From contig JAJFIM010000193.1 in assembly GCA_021774995.1 (NCBI GenBank), forward strand, positions 1 through 12,817: a DNA stretch of 12,817 nucleotides. The letters run 5' to 3'. The translations under genes and the position numbers were made by a program. The notes beneath the pieces are model-generated. The model saw nothing but the letters and a program-made list of their open reading frames with translations. It was not told the origin of the DNA and did no database searches. Positions within the stretch are counted from its first letter, which is position 1; every line of letters starts with the position of its first letter. The stretch comes from Alphaproteobacteria bacterium. Lineage in GTDB: Bacteria > Pseudomonadota > Alphaproteobacteria > SMXP01. Positions 1 to 7,132 of this stretch are shown here, piece after piece.

Positions 1-41
1 AGCGTAATGCACCTTTGTCATAAGTTAAATATATCGAAAGA

Positions 42-62
42 ATTAAAACAGTAAAATTGACA
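42..62 (+). promoter_or_regulatory. Candidate LysR operator abutting a -35 box, receptor gene promoter
   Basis: Positions 42-56 read ATTAAAACAGTAAAA and are followed directly by a perfect TTGACA (57-62). The 15-base element contains a T-N11-A (T43, A55), the usual core of LysR-family sites. The same arrangement recurs at 3977-3997 upstream of the metallo-beta-lactamase operon: 11 of 15 operator bases and all six -35 bases are identical. The -10 region 17 bases downstream (about 80-85) is poor, as expected for an activator-dependent promoter. A GCGTACGC palindrome (66-73) and a 6-bp hairpin (73-78 with 89-94) lie in the leader. Bases 1-177 otherwise show no gene. The role as a LysR site is inference. 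Confidence 0.5.
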
Positions 63-189
63 AATGCGTACGCTTGGAGCGATGCTTTTCCAAGAAATTG
101 ATTCAGTGAGGTTTTTCAAATATTTGATGATCGCAAGGGGCGGTGCTTTCGGAAGTTCCTACCCTTCCTGAATAACATTGGGGGATTAC

Positions 190-2913
190 ATGTTGAAGCG
201 AACATTCATTTCGAGTGTTGCCTGTGCGGCACTCATCTCATTGCCTTTGGCCCTGTCTTTTCCAACGCCGAGCGCGGCGGCGATCAATGAAATATTGGTC
301 ACGGCCCGCAAGCGCGTTGAGAATTTGCAAAGCGTGCCGCTGGCCGTCACCACATTCAGCCTGGTGGATATACAAAGGAAAAGCATTGATGGCATCTCCG
401 ATATCGCCAAATTGACGTCAAGTTTGATTTATGATATCGGCGCCGCTGAGCAGGACACAAGAATTACCGTTCGGGGTTTGGCCCCGACGCGTGGAAGGCA
501 AAATGTCGCCACCCTGGTTGACGGAATTGATATTTCCAGTGAAGCCATCGCCACGTCAGGCGGCTCCTTGCTGATCAATCCCCGGCTTATTGATATTGAG
601 CGCATCGAAATTGTGAAAGGTCCGCAAAGCGCGCTTTACGGACGAAGTGCTTTTGCCGGGGCTTTGCAATACATAACCAAAGACGCATCTGAAGAGTTTG
701 AAGGAAACGCCGCCGTGGATGTTGGCGAGTATGGACGTTATGAAGTCCAGGGCGGCATCAGCGGTCCGATCGTTGAGGACATCCTTGGGTTTCGTCTCAA
801 TGGCGCCTGGTGGGATGAAGAAGGTTTTGATAAAAACTCCGTCACCGAACAGCGTATTGGCGGCGCGGAAGGCTTTGGCCTAGCCGGCACAATAAACTTT
901 AACCCGACAAAAAGCTTATCGTTTAAGGCGCGGGCTGAATATACGGATGATGAGTTTCAGCAGGCGCCTCAGGCTTTTATGGGGTTTAATACCGATCTGG
1001 CGCCGCCCGCGAGCGCATTCGCGCCCGTAGCGGGTCCACCGGCCGGTCCGGCGGTTTTGGGGTGTAACACAACTCTAGAAACGCTTACAGGCGGCACTGG
1101 CGTATTTTGCGATAATACGATCCAGGCTTTCGTGGGCACGGTGCCTGACGGCGATACGCTGTCCGTTGCGCTGACGCCTGATCCCACGACGGGCAGGGAC
1201 TTTCCGGGCACGGATAGAGATATTTTGCGCTTATCACTGGTCGGCGAATGGGATATTGGCTTTGGAACTTTGACGTCGTGGACGGGGTATACGGACGCCA
1301 ACTCAAGCCAAGAGGCCGATTTCACTAATTTCGCCATTAAGGGCGCCGTCGGGTCGAGTTTGGCGTCGCGGACTTCGTTATTCCGCTCGTTTACGAGTAC
1401 GGAACAATTCAGCCAAGAATTAAGATTCGCATCTGAATTCGATGGTCCCTTGCAAGTGACCGTGGGCGGACTTTACTGGGATGAATCAATCAAACAGCAA
1501 CAGCGGGATGTCACAATTATCGGCGCTGGCGTGAATTGCTTCGTCATAGAAGGCCCTGCGGGCGTGTTTACGCCTTTCGCATCCGGGTGTCCGGGGTTCA
1601 ATTCCATTCCTGTCGAATCAACGATTCCAGGGGCTCTTGCCGCGCGCGGCGCCGGAAACCCCGTTAATCGCTCTACTGAGCATTATTCCTTCTATGGGAT
1701 GTTTGAATGGGATATCACAGGCACGGCGGGCTTTGGCGATAAATTGCCTGGCGAATGGACGCTCTCCTTCGAGGCTCGCTATAACAAAGAGAACGAAGAT
1801 GTCCTTGGACCGCTCTTTGATGTTGCCGGCACCGGACCTGGAACGCTTCTTCTGTGTGGTTCTTTCGGCAATGTTTGCGATCCGAGTGATCTTGTAGGTC
1901 CATTTATGCTGTCAGGCACCACGAATGTGGTATTCGGCACTAAATCAAAATGGTGGACGCCGCGCACCACTCTGGAATGGCAGGCCAATGACGATATGTT
2001 GTTCTATGCCTCCTATGCGCAAGGCAAAAAGCCCGGCGGCATCAGCACGAACAGTGTTGGCAGCGCCGGATTTGAAAACCTTGATAATGTCCGGTTCGGC
2101 CAGGAAAAAATGGTGGTCTATGAAGTGGGCGCCAAAACATCCTGGTTTGGCAACACTCTGCAAGTTAACGGAGCCGCTTACTTCCAGGACTTTGGCAACA
2201 AGCAAGTCAACACATCCATCGTTTTGCCAAACGGCTTTACCGCACCCCGCATTGTTAATGCGGGCAAGGCTGAAATATGGGGCCTGGAACTGGACACCCT
2301 CTGGCAACCGGAAAGGCAAGTTTTAGGTGGAAACTGGGTATTCACTGGCTCATACACTTATCTTGATACGGAGTATAAAAAGTTCGATTCCATCTCGAGC
2401 AGCGCAACGACTATTGCCCGTGCTGGTGATTGTACGCCGTTCTTTTTGGCGGCGGAGTCAAAGTCTTTCTGCGCCATAAGTAGTGCTGGTAACGAGTTGG
2501 AAGGCGCGCCGCATCATTCTCTTACGGGAACGGCAGCGTATACTTCGGCTTTATTAGACACGGGATTTGATTGGTTCATTGAGACCGATGTGCAGTTTCA
2601 AAGCTCGCGTTTTGTCGAGTTTAATAACATCTTGAAATTGCAATCCTTCTGGAATACTGACATGCGCGTTGGCGTTCAAAACGACAAATGGGAACTGCTC
2701 TTCTATGTCAGCAATCTGTTCAATGACGACACCGTAAAATCGGCGATCGCGGCATTGCCGGGATTGGGATGTTGCTTCAATATTGGCAGCGGTATTATTG
2801 GCGGGGGTGGTCCGGCGGGAGGCGTGTTTGTTGGCGTCGATGTCCCAAGCGTGAGCTTAGGTCTGTTGCCGCCGCCACGGCATGTCGGCTTCAGGACAAG
2901 TTTGAAGTTCTAG
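190..2913 (+). CDS. TonB-dependent outer-membrane receptor
   Basis: This is a 907-residue outer-membrane receptor that would import a scarce ligand using energy transduced by TonB. Residues 1-31 form a signal peptide ending in SAAA. A TonB box (EILVTARKR) follows at 34-42. The plug domain runs to about residue 165 and includes the conserved GPQSALYGR stretch (145-152). The remainder is a beta-barrel ending in a terminal Phe (RTSLKF), as outer-membrane proteins do. There is no N-terminal STN signalling domain, so regulation is not of the FecA type. The ATG at 190 is preferred over a TTG at 178 because it gives a normal signal-peptide n-region and follows a G-rich stretch (180-185). Ten cysteines in the mature protein fall into five local pairs (292/307, 450/467, 556/563, 748/761, 861/862), mostly in long loop-like inserts. 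The ligand cannot be read from sequence. A site shared with the downstream operon suggests co-regulation. Confidence 0.93.
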   Translation: MLKRTFISSVACAALISLPLALSFPTPSAAAINEILVTARKRVENLQSVPLAVTTFSLVDIQRKSIDGISDIAKLTSSLIYDIGAAEQDTRITVRGLAPTRGRQNVATLVDGIDISSEAIATSGGSLLINPRLIDIERIEIVKGPQSALYGRSAFAGALQYITKDASEEFEGNAAVDVGEYGRYEVQGGISGPIVEDILGFRLNGAWWDEEGFDKNSVTEQRIGGAEGFGLAGTINFNPTKSLSFKARAEYTDDEFQQAPQAFMGFNTDLAPPASAFAPVAGPPAGPAVLGCNTTLETLTGGTGVFCDNTIQAFVGTVPDGDTLSVALTPDPTTGRDFPGTDRDILRLSLVGEWDIGFGTLTSWTGYTDANSSQEADFTNFAIKGAVGSSLASRTSLFRSFTSTEQFSQELRFASEFDGPLQVTVGGLYWDESIKQQQRDVTIIGAGVNCFVIEGPAGVFTPFASGCPGFNSIPVESTIPGALAARGAGNPVNRSTEHYSFYGMFEWDITGTAGFGDKLPGEWTLSFEARYNKENEDVLGPLFDVAGTGPGTLLLCGSFGNVCDPSDLVGPFMLSGTTNVVFGTKSKWWTPRTTLEWQANDDMLFYASYAQGKKPGGISTNSVGSAGFENLDNVRFGQEKMVVYEVGAKTSWFGNTLQVNGAAYFQDFGNKQVNTSIVLPNGFTAPRIVNAGKAEIWGLELDTLWQPERQVLGGNWVFTGSYTYLDTEYKKFDSISSSATTIARAGDCTPFFLAAESKSFCAISSAGNELEGAPHHSLTGTAAYTSALLDTGFDWFIETDVQFQSSRFVEFNNILKLQSFWNTDMRVGVQNDKWELLFYVSNLFNDDTVKSAIAALPGLGCCFNIGSGIIGGGGPAGGVFVGVDVPSVSLGLLPPPRHVGFRTSLKF

Positions 2914-2946
2914 CCTAAAAAGTATTGAACAAAGCCAATTTCTTCT

Positions 2947-2983
2947 AAAGCCCCTCTTCCGCACTGGCGGGGAGGGGCTTTAT
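2947..2983 (+). terminator. Intrinsic terminator between convergent genes
   Basis: A 10-bp stem pairs AAAGCCCCTC (2947-2956) with GAGGGGCTTT (2972-2981). It is extended inside by CCGC (2959-2962) with GCGG (2967-2970) around an ACTG loop. The T tract is short (TTTATT). It sits 33 bases after the receptor stop codon and about 50 bases beyond the end of the convergent regulator gene, so it may serve both strands. Confidence 0.75.
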
Positions 2984-3029
2984 TGCGCGTTCGTTCGGCT
3001 TACCATAAAAGCGTTTCAAGCCATGGGAT

Positions 3030-3929
3030 TTAAGCATCACTGATGCCTGCAAGAATATCGTCAAATAACCGCCGTGCGCCGGGCGACATGGTAAGATCGT
3101 CACGATAAAGAATGTCCATGTAATTGAACCAGTCCGCCCCGGGAATTTTGAGTTCGATGAAAACTCCCTGAGCGATCCGTTCTTTTATGAAAGCCAGGGG
3201 CAAAGCCGCAAGAAAATTGCTGGAATGCATGAGGCTTTCATAAAATTGAATGGAGCCGCCGGCGACGACGGGTTCCGGCGGCGTCAATCCTGATTCGGTG
3301 AATGTTTCCGCCCAATTTTTGACATGCGCGATCATATTCGTTCCATAGATCCACGGAAATTCAACAATATCTTTTGGTTCGAGTATGTTCTTACTGGCAA
3401 GCGGATGATTGGGACGGGCAATGAGCACATAGGGGTTTCGATAGAGCGTTTTGTGCCCGATCCGTGGATGCTTGTTGCGCTCGGCCACTTCTACGATCCC
3501 GAAATCCATTTTTTCATTGATCAATGAAGGCACCACTGAATCATAAGTTTCCAGGATGGTTCGCAACTCCAGACCCGGATATTTATTGACGAAGACGCCA
3601 ATGAATTGTCCCAGTTCGGGGGTGTATGCGTAGGGAGAGATCCCGACAGTCACGCGCCCTTTAGTCATGCCGTGAATCTCATTCAGGCGGTCCTGTGCGT
3701 GTTTCAAGTCTTTCTTTATCGTGCGGGCGCTTTGATAGAGCGAGCGCCCAAACGCGGTGGGAATCACCTTGCCCGAAGCGCGATCAAGGAGAATGCAGCC
3801 AAGCATAATTTCCAGTTTTTTGATTGAAATGCTGAGCGCCGGTTGTGAAATATTCAATGTATCGGCGGCTTTTCGAAAACTGCTCTGCTCAACCACAGCC
3901 ATAAAATGTTTGAGTTGTTTGAAATCCAT
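3030..3929 (-). CDS. LysR-family transcriptional regulator
   Basis: A 299-residue protein of standard LysR length. The N-terminal winged helix-turn-helix covers residues 1-60, with the typical pattern of a helix around FRKAADTLNISQPALSISI (18-36) and the LLDR...PTAFG wing (47-61). A linker helix follows (about 62-88), then the two-lobed effector-binding domain (about 91-295, starting GRVTVGISP). The gene is transcribed away from the metallo-beta-lactamase operon and towards the receptor gene. This divergent layout is the classic arrangement for a LysR activator of the neighbouring genes. The 201-base divergent spacer holds a T-N11-A dyad (3977-3991) that is nearly repeated upstream of the receptor gene. 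It probably senses a substrate or intermediate handled by these genes. The effector is unknown. The start is the only sensible ATG for the LysR N-terminus. No strong Shine-Dalgarno sequence is visible. Confidence 0.93.
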   Translation of the reverse strand: MDFKQLKHFMAVVEQSSFRKAADTLNISQPALSISIKKLEIMLGCILLDRASGKVIPTAFGRSLYQSARTIKKDLKHAQDRLNEIHGMTKGRVTVGISPYAYTPELGQFIGVFVNKYPGLELRTILETYDSVVPSLINEKMDFGIVEVAERNKHPRIGHKTLYRNPYVLIARPNHPLASKNILEPKDIVEFPWIYGTNMIAHVKNWAETFTESGLTPPEPVVAGGSIQFYESLMHSSNFLAALPLAFIKERIAQGVFIELKIPGADWFNYMDILYRDDLTMSPGARRLFDDILAGISDA

Positions 3930-3976
3930 AATGCTTGATTAGTAGAATAGGTCGATAAAAAAAACAAATGAAAAAT

Positions 3977-4020
3977 ATTTAAACTATAAATTTGACAAAA
4001 TAAACTTCTCCGTGAAGATT
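3977..4020 (+). promoter_or_regulatory. Candidate LysR operator and promoter of the MBL operon
   Basis: ATTTA-AACTA-TAAAT (3977-3991) is a perfect 5-bp dyad with a T-N11-A core (T3978, A3990). It directly abuts TTGACA (3992-3997). Seventeen bases downstream is a weak -10, AAGATT (4015-4020), giving a leader of about 100 bases before the ATG at 4131. The rest of the divergent spacer (3930-4130) is very A/T-rich near the regulator gene and shows no other gene. The layout fits a LysR-activated promoter. That the neighbouring regulator binds here is inference, supported by the near-identical element at 42-62. Confidence 0.55.
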
Positions 4021-4130
4021 AGAGGCCTTGGGTCCCGACTTTGCGGAAAGTGCGCTTGTCCGGTAAAGGTTTAAGTCAACAAAACGCGGCAGACTACGCC
4101 GCCACACATACAGATTCGATGGAAGGAAAC

Positions 4131-5075
4131 ATGACTTTCTCTAATCATCTCAAATCGAGGCTTAGCCTCATTGCAGTGCTGGCGTTAGTCTTTGTGACGA
4201 CGCCGGCTTTGGCCCAATTCTCAGCGAGTTTCATGAAGCCTGAGGAGACGGAGAAAATTGCTGACGGGCTTTATGCTTTTCGGCAGGGCGCCTATCGAAG
4301 TATTTTTCTGGTGACGGATGACGGCGTTATTGTCACTGATCCGGTCAACGTGAAATTCGCCGCAGCTTACCGGAAAGAGATTGCAAAAATCACGGACAAG
4401 CCGGTCAAATATGTCGTGTACTCACAATCTATTTGGGACCGCATCAAGGGAGGGCAAATTTTTAAAGACGAGGGCGCTCAATTTATTGCTCAGGAGGGGT
4501 GTCTGGAAAACCTTAAGGAGACGCCGCACCCGGATGTCGTGATGCCTGATATTACGTTTTCCGATACTTATAAGGTTGAGCTCGGCGGTAAATCTCTCGA
4601 TCTCTATTATGTCGGAGCGGGCTACGATACGTGCCAGGCCATCATAGTGCCGCAGCCGGCGAATATGATTTTTATCAATAACAGCGTGAACCCGCCCCGC
4701 GCGATGTTTCCGTGGAATCCAACGATTCCGAATCTAAAACTTCACAACCTCATTCCGTATTTCCATGGAATTGAAGAGTTAGCGGCGCGGGAAGGGATAG
4801 ACACCATTATTGGCGGTTTTATAGCCTTTGGCGTCAAGGATGGTAAACCATTTTTAGAACCCGCAACGGGGTCTATAGAAGCGGTTACGGAACAACGGAT
4901 TTTTTGGGAAAAACTTTTTGCAGCCGTTAAAGCGGAGCATGAAGCGGGGACGCCGCCCAAAGAAATTGTGAATAAAATCAATCTGGAAGAATTTTCCGGC
5001 TACCCTCTCTATAGCAAGAGAAATATGGGCATTCTGATTCGGCGTGTCGCATCTCTCTATAATATAGGGCGATAG
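4131..5075 (+). CDS. Exported metallo-beta-lactamase-fold protein lacking zinc ligands (probable pseudoenzyme)
   Basis: A 314-residue MBL-fold protein with a signal peptide (1-28, ending PALA before Q29), so it is probably periplasmic. It aligns along its whole length with the next gene product, with more than half the residues identical by eye, but the metal site is gone. The HxHxDH motif reads Q99-S-I101-W-D103-R104. The other ligand positions are Y165, N184 and F230 where the neighbour has His, Asp and His. Only D103 survives. The fold-defining stretches (GVIVTDP at 65-71, GGKSLDLYY at 152-160) and the C-terminal ILIRRVAS are kept, and the frame is open throughout. This argues for a retained non-catalytic role, such as ligand binding or partnering with the active paralogue, over random decay. 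The ATG at 4131 follows GGAAGG (4121-4126) and gives a clean signal peptide; a TTG at 4041 would add 30 residues in front of it. It is the first gene of a three-gene operon. Confidence 0.9.
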   Translation: MTFSNHLKSRLSLIAVLALVFVTTPALAQFSASFMKPEETEKIADGLYAFRQGAYRSIFLVTDDGVIVTDPVNVKFAAAYRKEIAKITDKPVKYVVYSQSIWDRIKGGQIFKDEGAQFIAQEGCLENLKETPHPDVVMPDITFSDTYKVELGGKSLDLYYVGAGYDTCQAIIVPQPANMIFINNSVNPPRAMFPWNPTIPNLKLHNLIPYFHGIEELAAREGIDTIIGGFIAFGVKDGKPFLEPATGSIEAVTEQRIFWEKLFAAVKAEHEAGTPPKEIVNKINLEEFSGYPLYSKRNMGILIRRVASLYNIGR

Positions 5076-5082
5076 AAACAAG

Positions 5083-5108
5083 AAAGTTGACCGAGCTCAT
5101 TTAACTTT
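5083..5108 (+). repeat. Intercistronic inverted repeat
   Basis: AAAGTT (5083-5088) and AACTTT (5103-5108) form a 6-bp stem around a 14-base loop that itself contains GAGCTC. It lies in the 53-base gap between the two MBL genes. There is no T tract, so it is unlikely to be a terminator. It could influence relative expression or processing of the two cistrons, but it may be chance. Confidence 0.3.
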
Positions 5109-5128
5109 GAAATTTGCGAGATATGATA

Positions 5129-6079
5129 ATGAAAATATCCGATAAAATTTTTGCACTTGCGCGCTTTTCCCTAGCGCTGCTCTTTTTCTTGGCGATAGAA
5201 AATGCGCAGGCGCAGCCCGCAGATTTTATGACCTCCGTTGAGGTCGATGATCTTGGCGATGGTCTTTATGCTTTTCGCTATGGTCCGTACCGGAATATAT
5301 TTCTGGTGACGGATGAAGGCGTCATCGTGACTGATCCGTTTAAGCCTGAAGCCGCCGCAGCGTTGCGGGCGGAAATTTCTAAAATTACGGACAAGCCCGT
5401 AAAATTTGTCGCCTATTCGCATTCGCATTGGGATCATGTGAGGGGCGGCCAAATATTCAAAGATGAGGGGGCTCAGTTTGTTGCGCAAAAGAAATGTTTG
5501 ACGAATATACGCGAAACCCCTCATGAGGAAGTGGTGGCGCCCGACATCACTTTTTCAGATGAGCTTTCGATTTCCCTTGGCGGTAAATCACTCGACCTTT
5601 ATTATTTTGGACCCAGCCACGACAATTGCCTTGTGGTGATGGTGGCGCGCCCCGCGAATATCATGTTCATTGTCGATATCGCCAACCCTCCGACGGGCTG
5701 GCATATGGAATGGAACCCGACGGCGCCCGATACGTATTTTTATAATCTGATTCCATATTTGAAAGCCGTGGAAGATTTGGCGGCGCGAGAGGGCATAACG
5801 ACCATCGTGGGCGGCCATATGTCCATTGGCAAGGGACCGGGCGGAGGCATGGTCATTCATCCCGCCGCCGGGCCGGTATCGGCGATAACCGAACGGCGCA
5901 TTTTCTGGGAAACGCTCATCGGCGCCGTGCGCGCTGAATTTGAAAGCGGGACGTTCACGGAACTGGTGGCCTCTAAGATGGATCGCAGTTCATTCGAAGA
6001 TAAAATCGAAGGGTATGACAAAGACGATATGTCGATTCTTATCCGGCGCGTCGCCAGCTATGTCAGCTCAGGAAGGTGA
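5129..6079 (+). CDS. Exported metallo-beta-lactamase-fold metallohydrolase
   Basis: A 316-residue MBL-fold hydrolase with a signal peptide (about 1-28, ending NAQA), so it is probably periplasmic. All expected metal ligands are present: H98-S-H100-W-D102-H103 (the HxHxDH motif), H164 (GPSHD), D183 (IVDIANPP) and H230 (VGGH). A binuclear zinc hydrolase is therefore expected. The family hydrolyses many kinds of substrate (lactams, thioesters, lactones, phosphodiesters) and nothing here fixes which one. It is not close to a recognised beta-lactamase. Three in-frame starts are possible. The ATG at 5129 is chosen because it sits 8 bases after GCGAG and gives a compact n-region; an ATG at 5123 and a TTG at 5114 are less likely. 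It lies 53 bases after its ligand-less paralogue and 55 bases before the VOC gene, in one operon. Confidence 0.93.
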   Translation: MKISDKIFALARFSLALLFFLAIENAQAQPADFMTSVEVDDLGDGLYAFRYGPYRNIFLVTDEGVIVTDPFKPEAAAALRAEISKITDKPVKFVAYSHSHWDHVRGGQIFKDEGAQFVAQKKCLTNIRETPHEEVVAPDITFSDELSISLGGKSLDLYYFGPSHDNCLVVMVARPANIMFIVDIANPPTGWHMEWNPTAPDTYFYNLIPYLKAVEDLAAREGITTIVGGHMSIGKGPGGGMVIHPAAGPVSAITERRIFWETLIGAVRAEFESGTFTELVASKMDRSSFEDKIEGYDKDDMSILIRRVASYVSSGR

Positions 6080-6134
6080 GGCCTGCGCGCTTTACCTGTT
6101 CTTGGCCCCACTTTAGAGAAAGAAAGCATCTGTT

Positions 6135-6692
6135 ATGAAAGTTTCCATCTCCCTGAAGAGCGCCGTTGCTCTCGCCGCACTCATGATGATTGGCGCGTTT
6201 TCGGCGGCGCCCACCAATTCAAGTGCTGCGGAAACGGAGGCCGATGTCTCAAACTTGATCGTTCACAGGCCCAATCTCGTGGTGGCTGACCTGGATCGGT
6301 CTTTCAAAATTTACCGCGACATTCTCGGCTTCAAGGTGGGCGTTGTGATCCCGCTGAAACCAGGGTCCTATATGTATGACGTCTATGGCATTGATCCTGA
6401 GGCGAAGCTTCGCATTTCTTTTTTGAGCGCGGGAAAACAATTTGGCGCGCTGGCGTTCACGGAAGTGAAGGGGGCCGAACTGCCTAAAATTGCGAACGCG
6501 CCTTATATGGCAAGCGTGATAATCGAGGTCAAAGATGGATTGCTTGACATGGTCGAGAAGCTGAAAGCTGAAGGTCTGCAAGTCGGCCAGGCGCGCGATT
6601 TGGATATGCCGACGCGGACCGACGTCGCCTTCACGGATTACGATGGGCACCGCGTGATCATTTTTCAGCTCAAAGAGAAAGCGTCTAAATAA
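6135..6692 (+). CDS. Exported VOC/glyoxalase-fold protein
   Basis: A 185-residue protein. Residues 1-32 are a signal peptide (hydrophobic core ALAALMMIGAFSA, ending SSAA), which is unusual because most VOC proteins are cytoplasmic. Two beta-alpha-beta-beta-beta modules follow. Module one begins HRPNLVVADLDRSF (44-57) with the IYRDILGF signature (59-66). Module two begins around ASVIIEV (126-132) and ends TDYDGHRV (167-174). The first metal position (H44) is present and E110 could be the second. By eye the third (usually His) is S127 and the fourth (usually Glu) is I175. It may therefore bind a ligand without a metal, as bleomycin-resistance-type VOC proteins do, but this rests on a hand alignment. 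It is the third gene of the MBL operon, which points to a shared periplasmic substrate. Dioxygenase, glyoxalase or binding protein cannot be separated from sequence alone. Confidence 0.85.
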   Translation: MKVSISLKSAVALAALMMIGAFSAAPTNSSAAETEADVSNLIVHRPNLVVADLDRSFKIYRDILGFKVGVVIPLKPGSYMYDVYGIDPEAKLRISFLSAGKQFGALAFTEVKGAELPKIANAPYMASVIIEVKDGLLDMVEKLKAEGLQVGQARDLDMPTRTDVAFTDYDGHRVIIFQLKEKASK

Positions 6693-6736
6693 GATTGACG
6701 AGAGGGTCCATCCCCCTGAACGGACGCCTGACAGAG

Positions 6737-6757
6737 GCAAAGTGGAGGTCACTTTGC
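6737..6757 (+). repeat. Perfect hairpin flanked by direct repeats
   Basis: GCAAAGTG (6737-6744) and CACTTTGC (6750-6757) make a perfect 8-bp stem with a 5-base loop, 45 bases after the VOC stop codon. The octamer GACGCCTG occurs on both sides (6723-6730 and 6763-6770). No T tract follows directly. It may protect the 3' end of the operon transcript or act with the hairpin at 6782-6823. Confidence 0.45.
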
Positions 6758-6781
6758 GTTCAGACGCCTGCTGAAAAGCAT

Positions 6782-6823
6782 AAAAAAGCGAAAAACTTTT
6801 GCTAGCTAAAAACGCTTTTTTTT
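6782..6823 (+). terminator. Putative intrinsic terminator of the MBL-VOC operon
   Basis: AAAAAAGCG (6782-6790) can pair with CGCTTTTTT (6813-6821), and an eight-T run fills 6816-6823. The stem is A/T-dominated with a 22-base interior, so it is weak. A competing 8-bp hairpin, GCTAAAAA (6805-6812) with TTTTTAGC (6819-6826), uses the same T run. It is the only T-tract hairpin after the operon. Confidence 0.45.
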
Positions 6824-6954
6824 AGCCTTTTCTCGCAAGAAGATGCTCTATAATATTGATTTAATTGAAGGATTATTGATTTGTACGCCGCGTTTGTAGG
6901 GCGCTCGTTTCTCCCCAAGCGCGCGAATTACCTCCTTCATTGCCCAGCAAAACA

Positions 6955-6982
6955 TTGACTTTTCCTGTATATCGACTAAATA
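6955..6982 (+). promoter_or_regulatory. Candidate promoter of the cold-shock gene
   Basis: TTGACT (6955-6960) is followed after 16 bases by TAAATA (6977-6982). This would give a leader of about 140-145 bases before the ATG at 7133, a length typical of cold-shock mRNAs. The -10 match is modest. The nonamer TCCTTCATT occurs just before and just after the promoter (6933-6941 and 6983-6991). A perfect TATAAT at 6849-6854 has no -35 partner and is less likely. The rest of 6827-6954 shows nothing recognisable. Confidence 0.35.
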
Positions 6983-7057
6983 TCCTTCATTACGTGTTGC
7001 ATTTGTTTTGGTTACTTGAATAGCCGGTACGCCGATTAGCTTAGTTATCCCCTAACA

Positions 7058-7125
7058 GTGTGAGCGCTAAACCGACCGTGCCGTCACATGGTGTGAGGCG
7101 CGGAATCAACTCTCCTGTTTGAGGA
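7058..7125 (+). promoter_or_regulatory. Cold-shock gene leader: direct repeat, small hairpin and ribosome binding site
   Basis: GTGTGAGCGC (7058-7067) recurs with one extra base as GTGTGAGGCGC (7091-7101). TCACA (7084-7088) and TGTGA (7092-7096) form a tight 5-bp hairpin that overlaps the second copy. A clear Shine-Dalgarno GAGGA (7121-7125) lies 7 bases before the ATG. Leaders of cold-shock genes often fold in a temperature-dependent way. Whether these elements do so is inference. Confidence 0.35.
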
Positions 7126-7132
7126 AATAAAG

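Noticed and set aside
4041..4130. Upstream TTG start adding 30 residues to the first MBL protein
   Set aside because: It would put a hydrophilic tail before a clear signal peptide, and the ATG at 4131 has its own GGAAGG.
6249..6752. Long minus-strand frame opposite the VOC gene
   Set aside because: It is a composition shadow: no family features, while the plus strand has a signal peptide and VOC motifs.
6849..6854. Perfect TATAAT as a promoter
   Set aside because: There is no acceptable -35 at 16-18 bases upstream and no extended -10. Kept only as a note.
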